Assembly (NCBI RefSeq): GCF_011682055.1
Contig: NZ_JAAQOM010000019.1
Location: forward strand, 1-64,000
Reading direction: 5' to 3'
Source of the DNA: Telluria antibiotica
Lineage (GTDB): Bacteria; Pseudomonadota; Gammaproteobacteria; Burkholderiales; Burkholderiaceae_D
DNA length: 64,000 bases
Shown here piece after piece: positions 24,646-32,795 of the stretch. A program made the translations under genes and the position numbers. Each line of letters starts with the position of its first letter. Position 1 is the stretch's first letter. The notes under the pieces are model-generated. The model ran no database searches and had not been told where the DNA came from. It saw nothing but the letters and a program-made list of their open reading frames with translations.

Positions 24646-26073
24646 ATGTCGATCTTCGAGAAAATCCAATCCTGGCTTGCGCCGTTGCGATCCGAACCGG
24701 ACGCCGATCCCGCCGAGTTGGCCGCACCAGCGTCGCTGCGCCACTCGGGATCCATCGCCGATATCATCGCGGAAGTGCGCCAACAGAACGACGCCAATGC
24801 GCTCGCCACCGACATGGGCCACTACAGCGGCTACGTCCGCGAAGCCGCACTGGAACGCGCGCATGCATTGCGCGCGCCGGCGCTCCTGCCGGCCATCGTC
24901 GATCGTCTGAACGACTGGGTGCCCGAGGTGCGCGTGCGTGCACAGGCCCTTGTGCTGGACTGGCTGCCGGCGCTGGACGCCGATACCGCGCTGCGCCTCC
25001 TCGGCGCCGTCCAGAATTTGCGTGACGCCCGCCGATCCGACCATGTGTCGTGGCTCGGCAAGGTCGAGCGGATCGTCGTCACGTGTGTCGGTGCGAGCCG
25101 TATCGTCGAGGGTGTGGCGAATCCGGACATTGCCGTCGCCCGGACGTGCTTCCGCCTGCTCGAGGAGCATGGGCTGGCCGATCCGGCGACGCGCGTCCGT
25201 GTCGGACTCGCGCACGGCACGGACATCGTCCTCGTGCGCAAGGCGGCCGAGGCGCTCGTCCTGCTGGATGGTCACGAGCGCGCAGCGATGGGCCGCCTTG
25301 CGCTGCGGTCGCACTTCGGTATCGTCCGTGCGATCGCATTGCGCCGCCTGTTGGCCGACGAGGTCGAGGGTGCCGAAGCGCTGGCCATCGACATGCTGGC
25401 CGATCCGCATGGCTGGGTCAGGCTTGTGGCAAGCACGTTCCTCGAACGGCGCGGCATCGATAGCGCCTCGCTGTACGCGGCACGACTGACGGCACCCGGC
25501 AGTTCGAATACGGTGCTGCGGGCGTGCCTGATGGGACTGGCCGAGACGGGGAAGCGCACGCACCTCGACCTGATCCGGCGGATGACGACGCACGCATCCG
25601 CCCGCGTGCGCGTCAACGCCTTTGCCGCGTGGCTGCATCTGGCGCCCGAGGAGAGGGACGACATTGCGCGCCGCGTCCTGGCCGACGGCGCGCGCCGTGT
25701 GCGTAATCTCGTGATGTCGACGCACCGGACGCATGGCGCCTTCGTGCCTGTCGATGACGCGTTGGCCGTGCTGCGCGAACACGGCGATGTCGAGCTCATG
25801 TTGCGCTATGCCGAGCACGAGCCGTGGCGCTGGCTGCAACTGATTCTCGAACTGGAGCCGGCCTCGCATGCGGACGCCGGCCTCCGCGCTCATCTGCGCG
25901 AGCAACTGATCGGATGGATCGACAGCGCCCGCAGATCGTCCACGCCCCCGACGCCGGCGCAACGCGCGTTGTTCGCCGAGCCGGGCGCCCAGGCAGCGGC
26001 ACGCTCATCGATGGCGTCCCCGTCAGGTTCGACAGCTGCGCGAGCGCGAGGTCGAGCAGCTTGCCCGGCGTGA
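24646..26073 (+). CDS. HEAT-repeat protein of unknown function, probably with an altered C-terminus
   Basis: 475 aa from ATG 24646 (24610 is in frame but lies in the DUF2199 remnant). Much of the protein is a series of paired helices of HEAT type, e.g. HYSGYVREAALERAHALRAP, NDWVPEVRVRAQALVLDW, DPHGWVRLVASTFLERRG and THASARVRVNAFAAWLHLAP. HEAT solenoids are protein-interaction scaffolds. No signal peptide. The last 35 or so residues (after TPPTPAQRALF) are Ala/Ser/Arg-rich and are antisense to an amidase remnant, so the natural C-terminus has probably been lost and replaced by read-through. Neighbours on both sides are broken genes, so context gives no function. Confidence 0.75.
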   Translation: MSIFEKIQSWLAPLRSEPDADPAELAAPASLRHSGSIADIIAEVRQQNDANALATDMGHYSGYVREAALERAHALRAPALLPAIVDRLNDWVPEVRVRAQALVLDWLPALDADTALRLLGAVQNLRDARRSDHVSWLGKVERIVVTCVGASRIVEGVANPDIAVARTCFRLLEEHGLADPATRVRVGLAHGTDIVLVRKAAEALVLLDGHERAAMGRLALRSHFGIVRAIALRRLLADEVEGAEALAIDMLADPHGWVRLVASTFLERRGIDSASLYAARLTAPGSSNTVLRACLMGLAETGKRTHLDLIRRMTTHASARVRVNAFAAWLHLAPEERDDIARRVLADGARRVRNLVMSTHRTHGAFVPVDDALAVLREHGDVELMLRYAEHEPWRWLQLILELEPASHADAGLRAHLREQLIGWIDSARRSSTPPTPAQRALFAEPGAQAAARSSMASPSGSTAARARGRAACPA

Positions 26074-26139
26074 CGTCGCCCGCGCCACGCGCGCGGCCAG
26101 CGCCGTCGCGTCGTGGGCGAGGTAATCGGCATGGTCCAT
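25985..26139 (-). pseudogene. Amidase-signature gene remnant (frameshift, internal deletion)
   Basis: Minus strand, ATG at 26139 with AAGGA upstream. It reads MDHADYLAHDATALAARVAR, then after a one-base loss near 26068 continues in another frame as GDVTPGKLLDLALAQ, which together is a typical amidase (GatA-like) N-terminus. It then jumps directly to LSNLTGTPSMSVPLP, which matches the NLTGxPAxSVP motif found hundreds of residues later in intact amidases. The catalytic Ser/Lys core is therefore deleted. The remnant's end is merged with the 3' end of the convergent HEAT-repeat gene. Confidence 0.65.
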
Positions 26140-26268
26140 GGGTTTCCTTCGTCGTTGGCGGCCAGCCGACCATCTTGTCACGAAGGAATTGTTGCCGCAA
26201 GACTGGACATGCTACGATCGCAGGAATCCGGGGCCATCCTCTAGACCATCGTATCGGAATCCGCGACC

Positions 26269-27000
26269 ATGTCTGAAGTCACGCAACTGCTCACGACAAT
26301 CAAGCGCCAGCTCAAGGTGCAGGGAAAGACGTACCGCGACGTGGCCGGCGCGCTCGGCCTGTCGGAGGCGAGCGTGAAGCGGCTGTTGACGTCGGACTCG
26401 TTCGGCGTCGACCGTCTCGTCGAGATCAGCAACCTGCTCGGCTTCACCTTGGCCGAGCTCGCGCAGGAGGCCGCGCTGACGGGCACGCGGCTGCACACGC
26501 TGAGCGAGGCGCAGGAAAAGGAGCTGGTGTCCGACGCGAAGCTGCTGCTCGTCGCCGTCTGCGCGCTGAACCACTGGACCGTCGCCGACATCCTCGCCGT
26601 GTACCGCCTGACGGAGGCCGAGTGCGTGCAAAAGCTGCTGCACCTCGACCGGCTGCACCTGATCGCGCTGATGCCCGGCAACCGCATCCGCCTGAACGTG
26701 GCCCGCGATTTCGACTGGCTGCCCGACGGCCCGATCCGGAGCTACTTCCGCACGCAGGGGCTCGCGGATTTCCTCGACGGCACCTTCGACCGTCCCGACG
26801 AGACGCTCGCGTTCACGCACGGCATGCTGACGGAGAGCGCGCTCGCGGCCATGCAGGTGGAGCTGCGCCGGTTGCGCGCCCGCTTCGCCGAATTGCACGA
26901 AGAGAGTCTCGCGGCGCCGTTGCCGAAGCGGCGCGGCAGCGGCCTCCTGCTGGCGCTGCGCGAGTGGGAGCCGGCCGGGTTTACGGCGCTGCGGCGCTGA
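26269..27000 (+). CDS. XRE-family transcription regulator
   Basis: 243 aa. The N-terminal helix-turn-helix (about 8-62) reads IKRQLKVQGKTYRDVAGALG, LSEASVKRLLT and SFGVDRLVEISNLLGFTLAEL. The C-terminal 170 aa are a helical region of unknown type with DWLPDGPIRSYFRTQG and a Leu/Arg-rich helix (MQVELRRLRARFAELHEE) that may dimerise. It is cytoplasmic. The start at 26269 lacks a strong ribosome binding site but fits the HTH. Next is the convergent amylase gene, only 22 nt away. The regulon is unknown; genes of this kind in related bacteria are simply called helix-turn-helix regulators. Confidence 0.85.
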   Translation: MSEVTQLLTTIKRQLKVQGKTYRDVAGALGLSEASVKRLLTSDSFGVDRLVEISNLLGFTLAELAQEAALTGTRLHTLSEAQEKELVSDAKLLLVAVCALNHWTVADILAVYRLTEAECVQKLLHLDRLHLIALMPGNRIRLNVARDFDWLPDGPIRSYFRTQGLADFLDGTFDRPDETLAFTHGMLTESALAAMQVELRRLRARFAELHEESLAAPLPKRRGSGLLLALREWEPAGFTALRR

Positions 27001-27022
27001 CCACGCGCGGCGCCGGCGTCGA

Positions 27023-28351
27023 TCACTTGCCGCGCGCGTCGATCCGGTAATCCCACGCGGCGAGCGTCTGCGCCTTGCCGTTCGGCAGGGTGTAGCGCTG
27101 CGCATCGTTCGACACGTTGACCGTCACCTGCACGCTGTTGCCAGCCAGCGTACGGCGGAACGCGAACACCTTGTCGTTGCCCGTAGCGAGTACCTGCGCA
27201 GGGCCGCCGTACTGGCCGTTCCACAGCGCGCGATTCGCGTGCTTCAGCGCGAGCAGCCGCGTGTAGAAGGGGACGTAGGCGTAATCCTTCCACTGGATCG
27301 GGTCCTTTTCGAAGAACTCGATTCGCTTGTCGAGGCCGGATTCCTGCCCGCCATAGATCAGCGGCATGCCGGGCAGGGTGGCGGCCAGCACGGCCATCGC
27401 CTTGAACGCGGGACCGTACAGTTCGACGTCGCTGCCGGCCCAGGAGTTCTCGTCGTGGTTGCTCGTGAAGCGCATGCGGTACGCGCCCGGCGGGAAGGCC
27501 TTCGGCGGATGCTCGAGGAAGTCGGCGAGCGTGCGCGCGTCCGCCTTGCCCTTGGCGACGGCCTTGAACAAATCCTTCGTGTCCCAGCCGTACGTCATGT
27601 CGAACGCGTGCTCGTGCAGGTCCGGCTTGTCGGCCTCGGCCAGCATGAACACGGGCTTGACACGGTCGAGCTCGGCGCGTGCCTGGTTCCAGAACGGCGT
27701 CGGCACCTTGCCGGCGACGTCGCAGCGGAAGCCGTCGACGTCCGCTTCGCGCACCCAGTAGAGCATCGCGTCCGTCATGCCTTTCCACAGGCCGGGTTTG
27801 CTGTAGTCGAGCCCCGTCACATCCGTCCAATACTCGGGCTCGGCGCCGTCCGTGTACGTGACGGGGTAGATCTCGCCCTTGTCATTCTTGAGGTACCAGT
27901 CGCTGTGTTCGGTCGTCCATGGATTGTCGAACGCCGTGTGGTTCGCGACCCAGTCGATGATCACGTGCATGCCGAGGCCGTGCGCTTGCTGCACGAGCGC
28001 TTTCAGGTCGGCCAACGTGCCGTATTCCGGATTGACTGCCGTGTAGTCGCGCACGGCGTAATAGCTGCCCAGCGTGCCCTTGCGGTTCTTCTCTCCGATC
28101 GGCTGGATGGGCATCAGCCACAGGATGTCCACGCCCATCTTCTTCAGGCGCGGCAAGTGCTGGGCGAACGCCTTGAACGTCCCCTCCGGCGTGTATTGCC
28201 TGATGTTCACTTCGTAGATGTTGGCGTTGCGCGACCAGCTTACATGAGGCATTGGCGCGACACTTGCCGCCTCCGTCGTCGCCGCGAGCGCGGGCAGGGC
28301 GGCGTAGAGCGCCAGGGAAATTGTAGTCAGGGTACGGCGCAGATGTCTCAT
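27023..28351 (-). CDS. Secreted alpha-amylase family (GH13) protein
   Basis: 442 aa. Signal peptide (TISLALYAALPALAATTEA). GH13 signatures in order: DILWLMPIQPIG, DWVANHT (conserved region I), GFRCDVAG with the nucleophile Asp (region II), FMLAEADK with the acid/base Glu (region III) and FTSNHDEN with the third catalytic Asp (region IV). It should hydrolyse alpha-glucans in the periplasm or outside the cell. The length is short for the family and no separate starch-binding domain is seen; a C-terminal beta-sandwich is present (VFAFRRTLAGNSVQVTVNVS). A 15-bp palindrome lies just upstream of the start and may be the operator of a sugar-responsive regulator. It is not in an operon. Confidence 0.95.
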   Translation of the reverse strand: MRHLRRTLTTISLALYAALPALAATTEAASVAPMPHVSWSRNANIYEVNIRQYTPEGTFKAFAQHLPRLKKMGVDILWLMPIQPIGEKNRKGTLGSYYAVRDYTAVNPEYGTLADLKALVQQAHGLGMHVIIDWVANHTAFDNPWTTEHSDWYLKNDKGEIYPVTYTDGAEPEYWTDVTGLDYSKPGLWKGMTDAMLYWVREADVDGFRCDVAGKVPTPFWNQARAELDRVKPVFMLAEADKPDLHEHAFDMTYGWDTKDLFKAVAKGKADARTLADFLEHPPKAFPPGAYRMRFTSNHDENSWAGSDVELYGPAFKAMAVLAATLPGMPLIYGGQESGLDKRIEFFEKDPIQWKDYAYVPFYTRLLALKHANRALWNGQYGGPAQVLATGNDKVFAFRRTLAGNSVQVTVNVSNDAQRYTLPNGKAQTLAAWDYRIDARGK

Positions 28352-28365
28352 GATTCTCGTTATCC

Positions 28366-28380
28366 TGTAGTTTAATTACA
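28366..28380 (-). promoter_or_regulatory. Palindrome upstream of the amylase gene, possible repressor operator
   Basis: TGTAGTTTAATTACA, an inverted repeat TGTA-N7-TACA, lies 15-29 bp before the amylase ATG in a locally AT-rich stretch. Position fits an operator overlapping the 5' leader. LacI-family regulators of starch genes use palindromes of this general form; assignment to one of them is inference. Confidence 0.4.
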
Positions 28381-28576
28381 AAATGGCCTGGTGCGATTCT
28401 AAATCGGAATGCTCACGGTGACCAGCCGGAAACGATGACTATTTTTCTTTCCTGTAAGTACATACGTCAGATTATGCCGACAACATGTCGAGATAAGATG
28501 AGAGTAGATTTGTGCGATATTGGACAGAGAGAACTGCGGTCAAGCGGATAGTGTTGAGGCGTAGAGAGGACACGCC

Positions 28577-29614
28577 ATGAACAAGGGTTTCGTTACGTGC
28601 GCAGTGCTGTGCGGATGTGCGTCGCTGGCCTGCGCGCAGGACACCGGCAGTACTGCACGCAAGAGCGCCTGCAAGGAGTGCGCGAAGTCCGCGCGCGCAC
28701 GCACGGGCCAGGATGACGTCGGCGATGCGCGCGGCGGTCATCGCATCGGCATCTACACGAACCTGCCGACCCGGCGTGACAGCCCCGCCACCTGGACCAC
28801 GCCCCCGCGCCGCACGTACGGCCGCCTCGACGAGATCGGCGCCCGCACGGGCTCGGCCGGCTTTACGCTAGGCCACCAGTACAACTTCGAATTCCTGGCC
28901 CACCCCGACGTGGGCGACCCGTTCCACTCGGGCACGGCCGGCCGGGCCAGCAATCTCGTCACGCAGAGCGGCATGCCCGTCGAGGGCGGCGTGCGCTATT
29001 TCAGCAGACGCTCCAAGCACCTGAGCACGGGCGCATCCTGGACCGTCGACACGCTCGGCGGCGACCCGCTGGCGGACCGCGCCTGGGGCATGACGGTCGG
29101 CGTCGACTACGGCGCACTGTCGCTGCGCGCCGCGCATCAAAACCGTCACGTCGCGCAGGTGCACTTGTACGACCTGGCGGGCAACAATATGGATGCGAAG
29201 AACTCGCTGATCGCGGCGAACTTCCGCATGCGCTGGGGCACCGCGTATGCCGCGTATGCAGCCAACCGCGGCTGGGGCAGCTCGCCGCTGTACAACCCCG
29301 ATAACCCGTATGGCGCCGGCGTGGCGAGCACGTCGTCGACGGACAGCCGCGACACGCTGTTCGGCGTCGCCGTGCCGATGACGCGCTCGACGACCTTCCT
29401 CGCGTCGTACATTCACAAGAACGACCGCGACCCCGCCAACCGCGATGCGAACCAGTTCGCGCTTGGCGCCAGCTACGTCGTGTCGCGCAATACCGATTTC
29501 TACACCGCGCTCTCGCGCACCGTGAACACGAGCGGCGCCGGCATCCCGATCAGCGACGCGGCGCGCCGCAGCGGCAGCTCGGCCGTGAACGTCGGCATGC
29601 GCCACGCGTTCTAG
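28577..29614 (+). CDS. Outer-membrane porin-like protein
   Basis: 345 aa with a signal peptide (GFVTCAVLCGCASLACAQD). The mature part has alternating polar and hydrophobic residues typical of beta strands (e.g. ASWTVDTLGG, MTVGVDYGALSLRAAHQNR, QFALGASYVVSRNTDFYTALS) and ends in Phe (VNVGMRHAF), as outer-membrane barrels do. The C-terminal part matches the gram-negative porin family of Burkholderiales, e.g. DPANRDANQFALGASY. The N-terminal part is unusual: an Arg/Ser-rich, Cys-containing segment (ARKSACKECAKSARARTG) follows the signal peptide, so the barrel may be shorter than in classical porins. Divergent to the amylase gene. Confidence 0.75.
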   Translation: MNKGFVTCAVLCGCASLACAQDTGSTARKSACKECAKSARARTGQDDVGDARGGHRIGIYTNLPTRRDSPATWTTPPRRTYGRLDEIGARTGSAGFTLGHQYNFEFLAHPDVGDPFHSGTAGRASNLVTQSGMPVEGGVRYFSRRSKHLSTGASWTVDTLGGDPLADRAWGMTVGVDYGALSLRAAHQNRHVAQVHLYDLAGNNMDAKNSLIAANFRMRWGTAYAAYAANRGWGSSPLYNPDNPYGAGVASTSSTDSRDTLFGVAVPMTRSTTFLASYIHKNDRDPANRDANQFALGASYVVSRNTDFYTALSRTVNTSGAGIPISDAARRSGSSAVNVGMRHAF

Positions 29615-29698
29615 CGGACGGCTACCTGCGCTGCGCCGTCGCGCGGCAAATGGGGGTAGCCTGTCCTCATGATTTCTGCATGATTTTTTGGAGGCAAC

Positions 29699-30136
29699 AT
29701 GACTGGTACGAGCACACTTGACCCAGATAACTTTCCCGAAGCACCCGACCGCAGCCTCGGCAAGGGCCATGGCGTCGATGCGCTGGGCCCGAGCGATATT
29801 TCGGACACGGGCAGCGACGTCGTCGGCGGCCCCGGTTTCGCGGCCAACCTGGACGACGACCAGAAGCTCGACCTGGACACGGGCACGACGTCGGACAACG
29901 AAGCAAGCTATGCGCACGACAGCGCCGGCGCCGACCTGGGCGACCCGAACTTCGAAAGCGACAGCGATTCCGGCGGCACGGGCGAACGGGCGGCCGCGGG
30001 GCGCGACCTGATTGCGAAGGACGGCAACGACATCGATACGGACCGCATCGAGTCGATCCCGAACGTGCCGCTCACGGACGAGGACGTCGATTTCCTCGGC
30101 AGCCAGCCGCCGCGGGGGCCGGCGCCGGGACGATAA
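29699..30136 (+). CDS. Acidic protein of unknown function
   Basis: 145 aa, strong GGAGG six bases before ATG 29699. Very rich in Asp, Gly and Ser (e.g. DNFPEAPDRSLGKGHG, DDDQKLDLDTGTTSDNE, FESDSDSGGTGERAA) and free of Cys, with no signal peptide or membrane segment, so it is probably a disordered cytoplasmic protein. The N-terminal motif DRSLGKGHGVDALGPSDISDTGSD may be conserved in relatives, but the family is not recognised. A terminator follows at 30157-30188, so it is transcribed alone. Confidence 0.7.
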   Translation: MTGTSTLDPDNFPEAPDRSLGKGHGVDALGPSDISDTGSDVVGGPGFAANLDDDQKLDLDTGTTSDNEASYAHDSAGADLGDPNFESDSDSGGTGERAAAGRDLIAKDGNDIDTDRIESIPNVPLTDEDVDFLGSQPPRGPAPGR

Positions 30137-30156
30137 GCGCGGCGTGCTACGAACGG

Positions 30157-30188
30157 GGCCGGATGGTATCCACCACCCGGCCTTTTTT
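30157..30188 (+). terminator. Rho-independent terminator of the acidic-protein gene
   Basis: GGCCGG (30157-30162) pairs with CCGGCC (30177-30182), followed by six T. It directly abuts a GTAGGGTGGGC repeat. Confidence 0.75.
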
Positions 30189-30373
30189 GTAGGGTGGGCA
30201 TTTGAGGCCGGGGGCCTCAAATGAAACGTGCCCACGCGTAGCGTCGACATACCGCTGGCGTCCGCATGGAGCCAACATGCCGCTGGCGTCCGCGTGGAGC
30301 CAACATGTCGCTGGCGTCCGCGTGGAGCCAACATGTCGCTGGCGTCCGCGTGGGCACGGGGTGCCCACCCTAC
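30189..30373. repeat. GTAGGGTGGGC-family element enclosing a 28-bp tandem array
   Basis: Part of the 394-bp gap before the SDR genes. GTAGGGTGGGC (30189-30199) and the inverted GCCCACCCTAC (30363-30373) bound the element. Inside are a perfect hairpin TTTGAGGCC-GGG-GGCCTCAAA (30201-30221) and four units of 28 bp starting GCTGGCGTCCGC at 30254, 30282, 30310 and 30338 with GGAGCCAACATG spacers. The remaining bases to 30530 hold no gene; a degenerate CCACCCTACG lies near 30527. Confidence 0.9.
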
Positions 30374-30530
30374 GTGGTGAGTCCACCCGGCGATACGTGG
30401 CGCAAAGACAGGCCGACGAAGAAGGATCGTCCCGCCGCGCGCGGGCGCGGTGCCTCGGCCGTCGCGTCTCACCGCGTGGACGGCTCGCGCGCCGTTGGCG
30501 GATCGGATGCCGTCGGTGCAGCCGTCCACC

Positions 30531-31568
30531 CTACGCATGCCACGCGTTGCGCTGCCACGGCTTGCGCGTCAGCGCCCACGCGGCCAGCAGTGCGCCGCCC
30601 AGCAGCACGGTCTTCGTCGGCGCCGAGCGCATCTCGAACGACATGTACGGGCTCCGTTCGACGACGTGGTGCTCGCGGTCGTTGCGCTGGCGGAGCTCGC
30701 GGTCGGCGTCGGGCGCATACAGGGCGTCGCGGCGCGCGCTCGAGTTCGGGCGGTCCGATTGCTGCTGGCTGAACATCGTGCGGCGCATGAAGCGGTCGAC
30801 GGCGCGCGGCATCAGGTAGCCCGCCACCGACGTCACCTTCGAATGCCCGCCCACGTACACGTCGCGCTCGGGCACCTGGGCCGCGTGCACGATCGCCTGC
30901 GCCACCAGTTCCGGCGCGTAGTTCGGCGACGGCAGCGCGGGCTCGTGCTCCATATAGCTGCGCGCATGGTCCGGGAAAGGCGTCGCGATCGCGGACGGCT
31001 TGATCACCGTGAGCGAGATGCCCGCATCCTCCTTGTCCAGCTCCATCCGCAGCGATTCCGTGAAGGCCTTGACTGCGTGCTTCGATGCCGCATACGTGCC
31101 CTGCAGCGGCACGGCGCGGTCCGACACTTCGCTGCCCAGGTTGACGATCGCGCCGCCGCCGCGGCCCTTCATGCGCTTGACGGCTTCCAGCGAGCCGTGC
31201 ACGACGCCCCAGAAATTCGTCTGCATCACCCTGCGCATATCGTCCAGCGCGACGTCCTCGTTGCGGCCGTACACGCTGATGCCGGCGTTGTTGACCCACG
31301 TGTCGATGCGGCCGAAGCGTTCCATGGCCGTGTCGCCGATACGTGCCACGTCGGCCGGGTTGCCCACGTCGGCCGTCACGGACGCGACGTCGAGGCCGCG
31401 CTGGCGCATCTCGTGCGCGAGCGTGTCGAGCGCATCCGCATCGCGCGCCGCCAGCACGAGGTGCGCGCCGCCTTCGGCCGCCATGCGGGCCGTGGCCAGG
31501 CCGATGCCGCTCGTCGCGCCCGTGATCACCATCACTTGTTCATTCAGTTTCTTGAGCTTGAGGGACAT
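30531..31568 (-). CDS. SDR-family oxidoreductase with C-terminal hydrophobic tail (copy 1)
   Basis: 345 aa from ATG 31568, with GGAG upstream; the longer frame to 31682 has no such site. Rossmann fold with cofactor motif TGATSGIG (about 16-23), NNAG, the catalytic Ser in NLGSEVS and YAASK for Tyr/Lys. A C-terminal extension of about 100 aa beyond the standard 250-aa SDR ends in TVLLGGALLAAWALTR, a short hydrophobic helix that could anchor the enzyme to the membrane. The substrate is unknown. It is a close paralog of the gene upstream (31594-32652), 25 nt away, so both arose by tandem duplication and are probably co-transcribed. Confidence 0.9.
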   Translation of the reverse strand: MSLKLKKLNEQVMVITGATSGIGLATARMAAEGGAHLVLAARDADALDTLAHEMRQRGLDVASVTADVGNPADVARIGDTAMERFGRIDTWVNNAGISVYGRNEDVALDDMRRVMQTNFWGVVHGSLEAVKRMKGRGGGAIVNLGSEVSDRAVPLQGTYAASKHAVKAFTESLRMELDKEDAGISLTVIKPSAIATPFPDHARSYMEHEPALPSPNYAPELVAQAIVHAAQVPERDVYVGGHSKVTSVAGYLMPRAVDRFMRRTMFSQQQSDRPNSSARRDALYAPDADRELRQRNDREHHVVERSPYMSFEMRSAPTKTVLLGGALLAAWALTRKPWQRNAWHA

Positions 31569-31593
31569 GGTGTCTCCTTGTCGATGCGATCGG

Positions 31594-32652
31594 TCACAGT
31601 GCCTGGCGCAGGCGGTTCGCGGACCCCGTGCGCGCGGTCGGACGACCCGCCAGCTTCCACGCGGCGAACAGCGCGCCGGCACCCAGCAGCACCCCCATCA
31701 CCTTGCCCTTGCGGAGCGACAGCGCCGTGTACGGGCAGGTCTCGACCACGTGCGCGGAGATGCCCTGGCGCTCGCGCAACTCGTGCCGCGGGTTCGGCGC
31801 GTGCAGCGCGTCGCGGCGGTTCGGCGCGCGCGGCACGTCCGCCTGCTGTTGCCGGAACATGGTGGCGCGCAGATAGCGATCGAGGGCGCCGGGCAGGGCG
31901 AAGCTGCCGGCCGACAGCGCCTTCGCGGCGCCGCCGACGAACACGTCGCGCTTCGGATGCTGGGCCGCGTACAGGATCGTCTTCGCGACGAGTTCCGGTG
32001 CATAGACCGGGGGCGGCAGGCGCGGTTCCTTGTCCATGTAGTTCTTCGCGTGGGCGACGAACATCGTGTCGACGGCGGCCGGCTTGACGAGGGTGATGGA
32101 AATCGGCGCCTGGTCCTTCTCGAGTTCCACGCGCAGCGAATCCGTGAACGCCTTCACCGCGTGCTTCGACGCGGCGTAGATGCCTTGCAGGGGGATCGAG
32201 TGGTCGGACAGCTCGCTGCCGAGGTTGATGATGGCGCCGCCGCCGCGCGTCTTCATGTGCCTGACAGCTTCCAGCGAGCCGTGCACGACACCCCAGTAAT
32301 TGGTGTCGAACAGGCGCTGCATGTCCTCGAGGGACACGTCTTCGTTGCGGCCGAAGATCGAGATGCCGGCGTTGTTGACCCAGGTGTCGATGCGCCCGAA
32401 GCGTTCCATCGCGGCCTGCCCGATGCGCGCCACGTCGGCCGGATCGCCAACGTCCGCGACGACGGTCGCGACCTGCGTACCGGTATGACGCAGCTCGCTC
32501 GCCAGCTGGTCGAGCGCGTCGGCGCTGCGCGCGGCGAGGACCAGCTTCGCGCATTGCTCGGCGGCCATGCGCGCCGTCGTGAGGCCGATGCCGCTCGTCG
32601 CGCCGGTGATGACCATCACCTGCTCGTTAATCTTGCGTAATTGCACTGACAT
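31594..32652 (-). CDS. SDR-family oxidoreductase with C-terminal hydrophobic tail (copy 2)
   Basis: 352 aa from ATG 32652 with GGAG upstream. It has the same plan as its downstream paralog: MVITGATSGIGLTTARMAAE, NNAGISIFGRNEDVSLEDM, the Ser in NLGSELS, YAASKHAVKAF with catalytic Tyr/Lys, and a long C-terminal extension ending in GVLLGAGALFAAWKLAG followed by basic residues. Conservation of the extension in both copies implies that it matters, probably for membrane attachment or partner binding. The substrate is unknown. The two genes form a likely operon; the broken LysR gene on the same strand lies just upstream. Confidence 0.9.
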   Translation of the reverse strand: MSVQLRKINEQVMVITGATSGIGLTTARMAAEQCAKLVLAARSADALDQLASELRHTGTQVATVVADVGDPADVARIGQAAMERFGRIDTWVNNAGISIFGRNEDVSLEDMQRLFDTNYWGVVHGSLEAVRHMKTRGGGAIINLGSELSDHSIPLQGIYAASKHAVKAFTDSLRVELEKDQAPISITLVKPAAVDTMFVAHAKNYMDKEPRLPPPVYAPELVAKTILYAAQHPKRDVFVGGAAKALSAGSFALPGALDRYLRATMFRQQQADVPRAPNRRDALHAPNPRHELRERQGISAHVVETCPYTALSLRKGKVMGVLLGAGALFAAWKLAGRPTARTGSANRLRQAL

Positions 32653-32795
32653 GAATGCTCCTTCGCTCGGGTTGGAAGCGGCCGTCGCGTTACGCGGCAA
32701 GCGTGTCCGGACGGCGCGCTCGGTGAGTACGAGAATCGTGGCCGCGCGGCGGATTTCAAGTCATTTTTTACAAGGTGGTGGCGTTACCGGGACGT

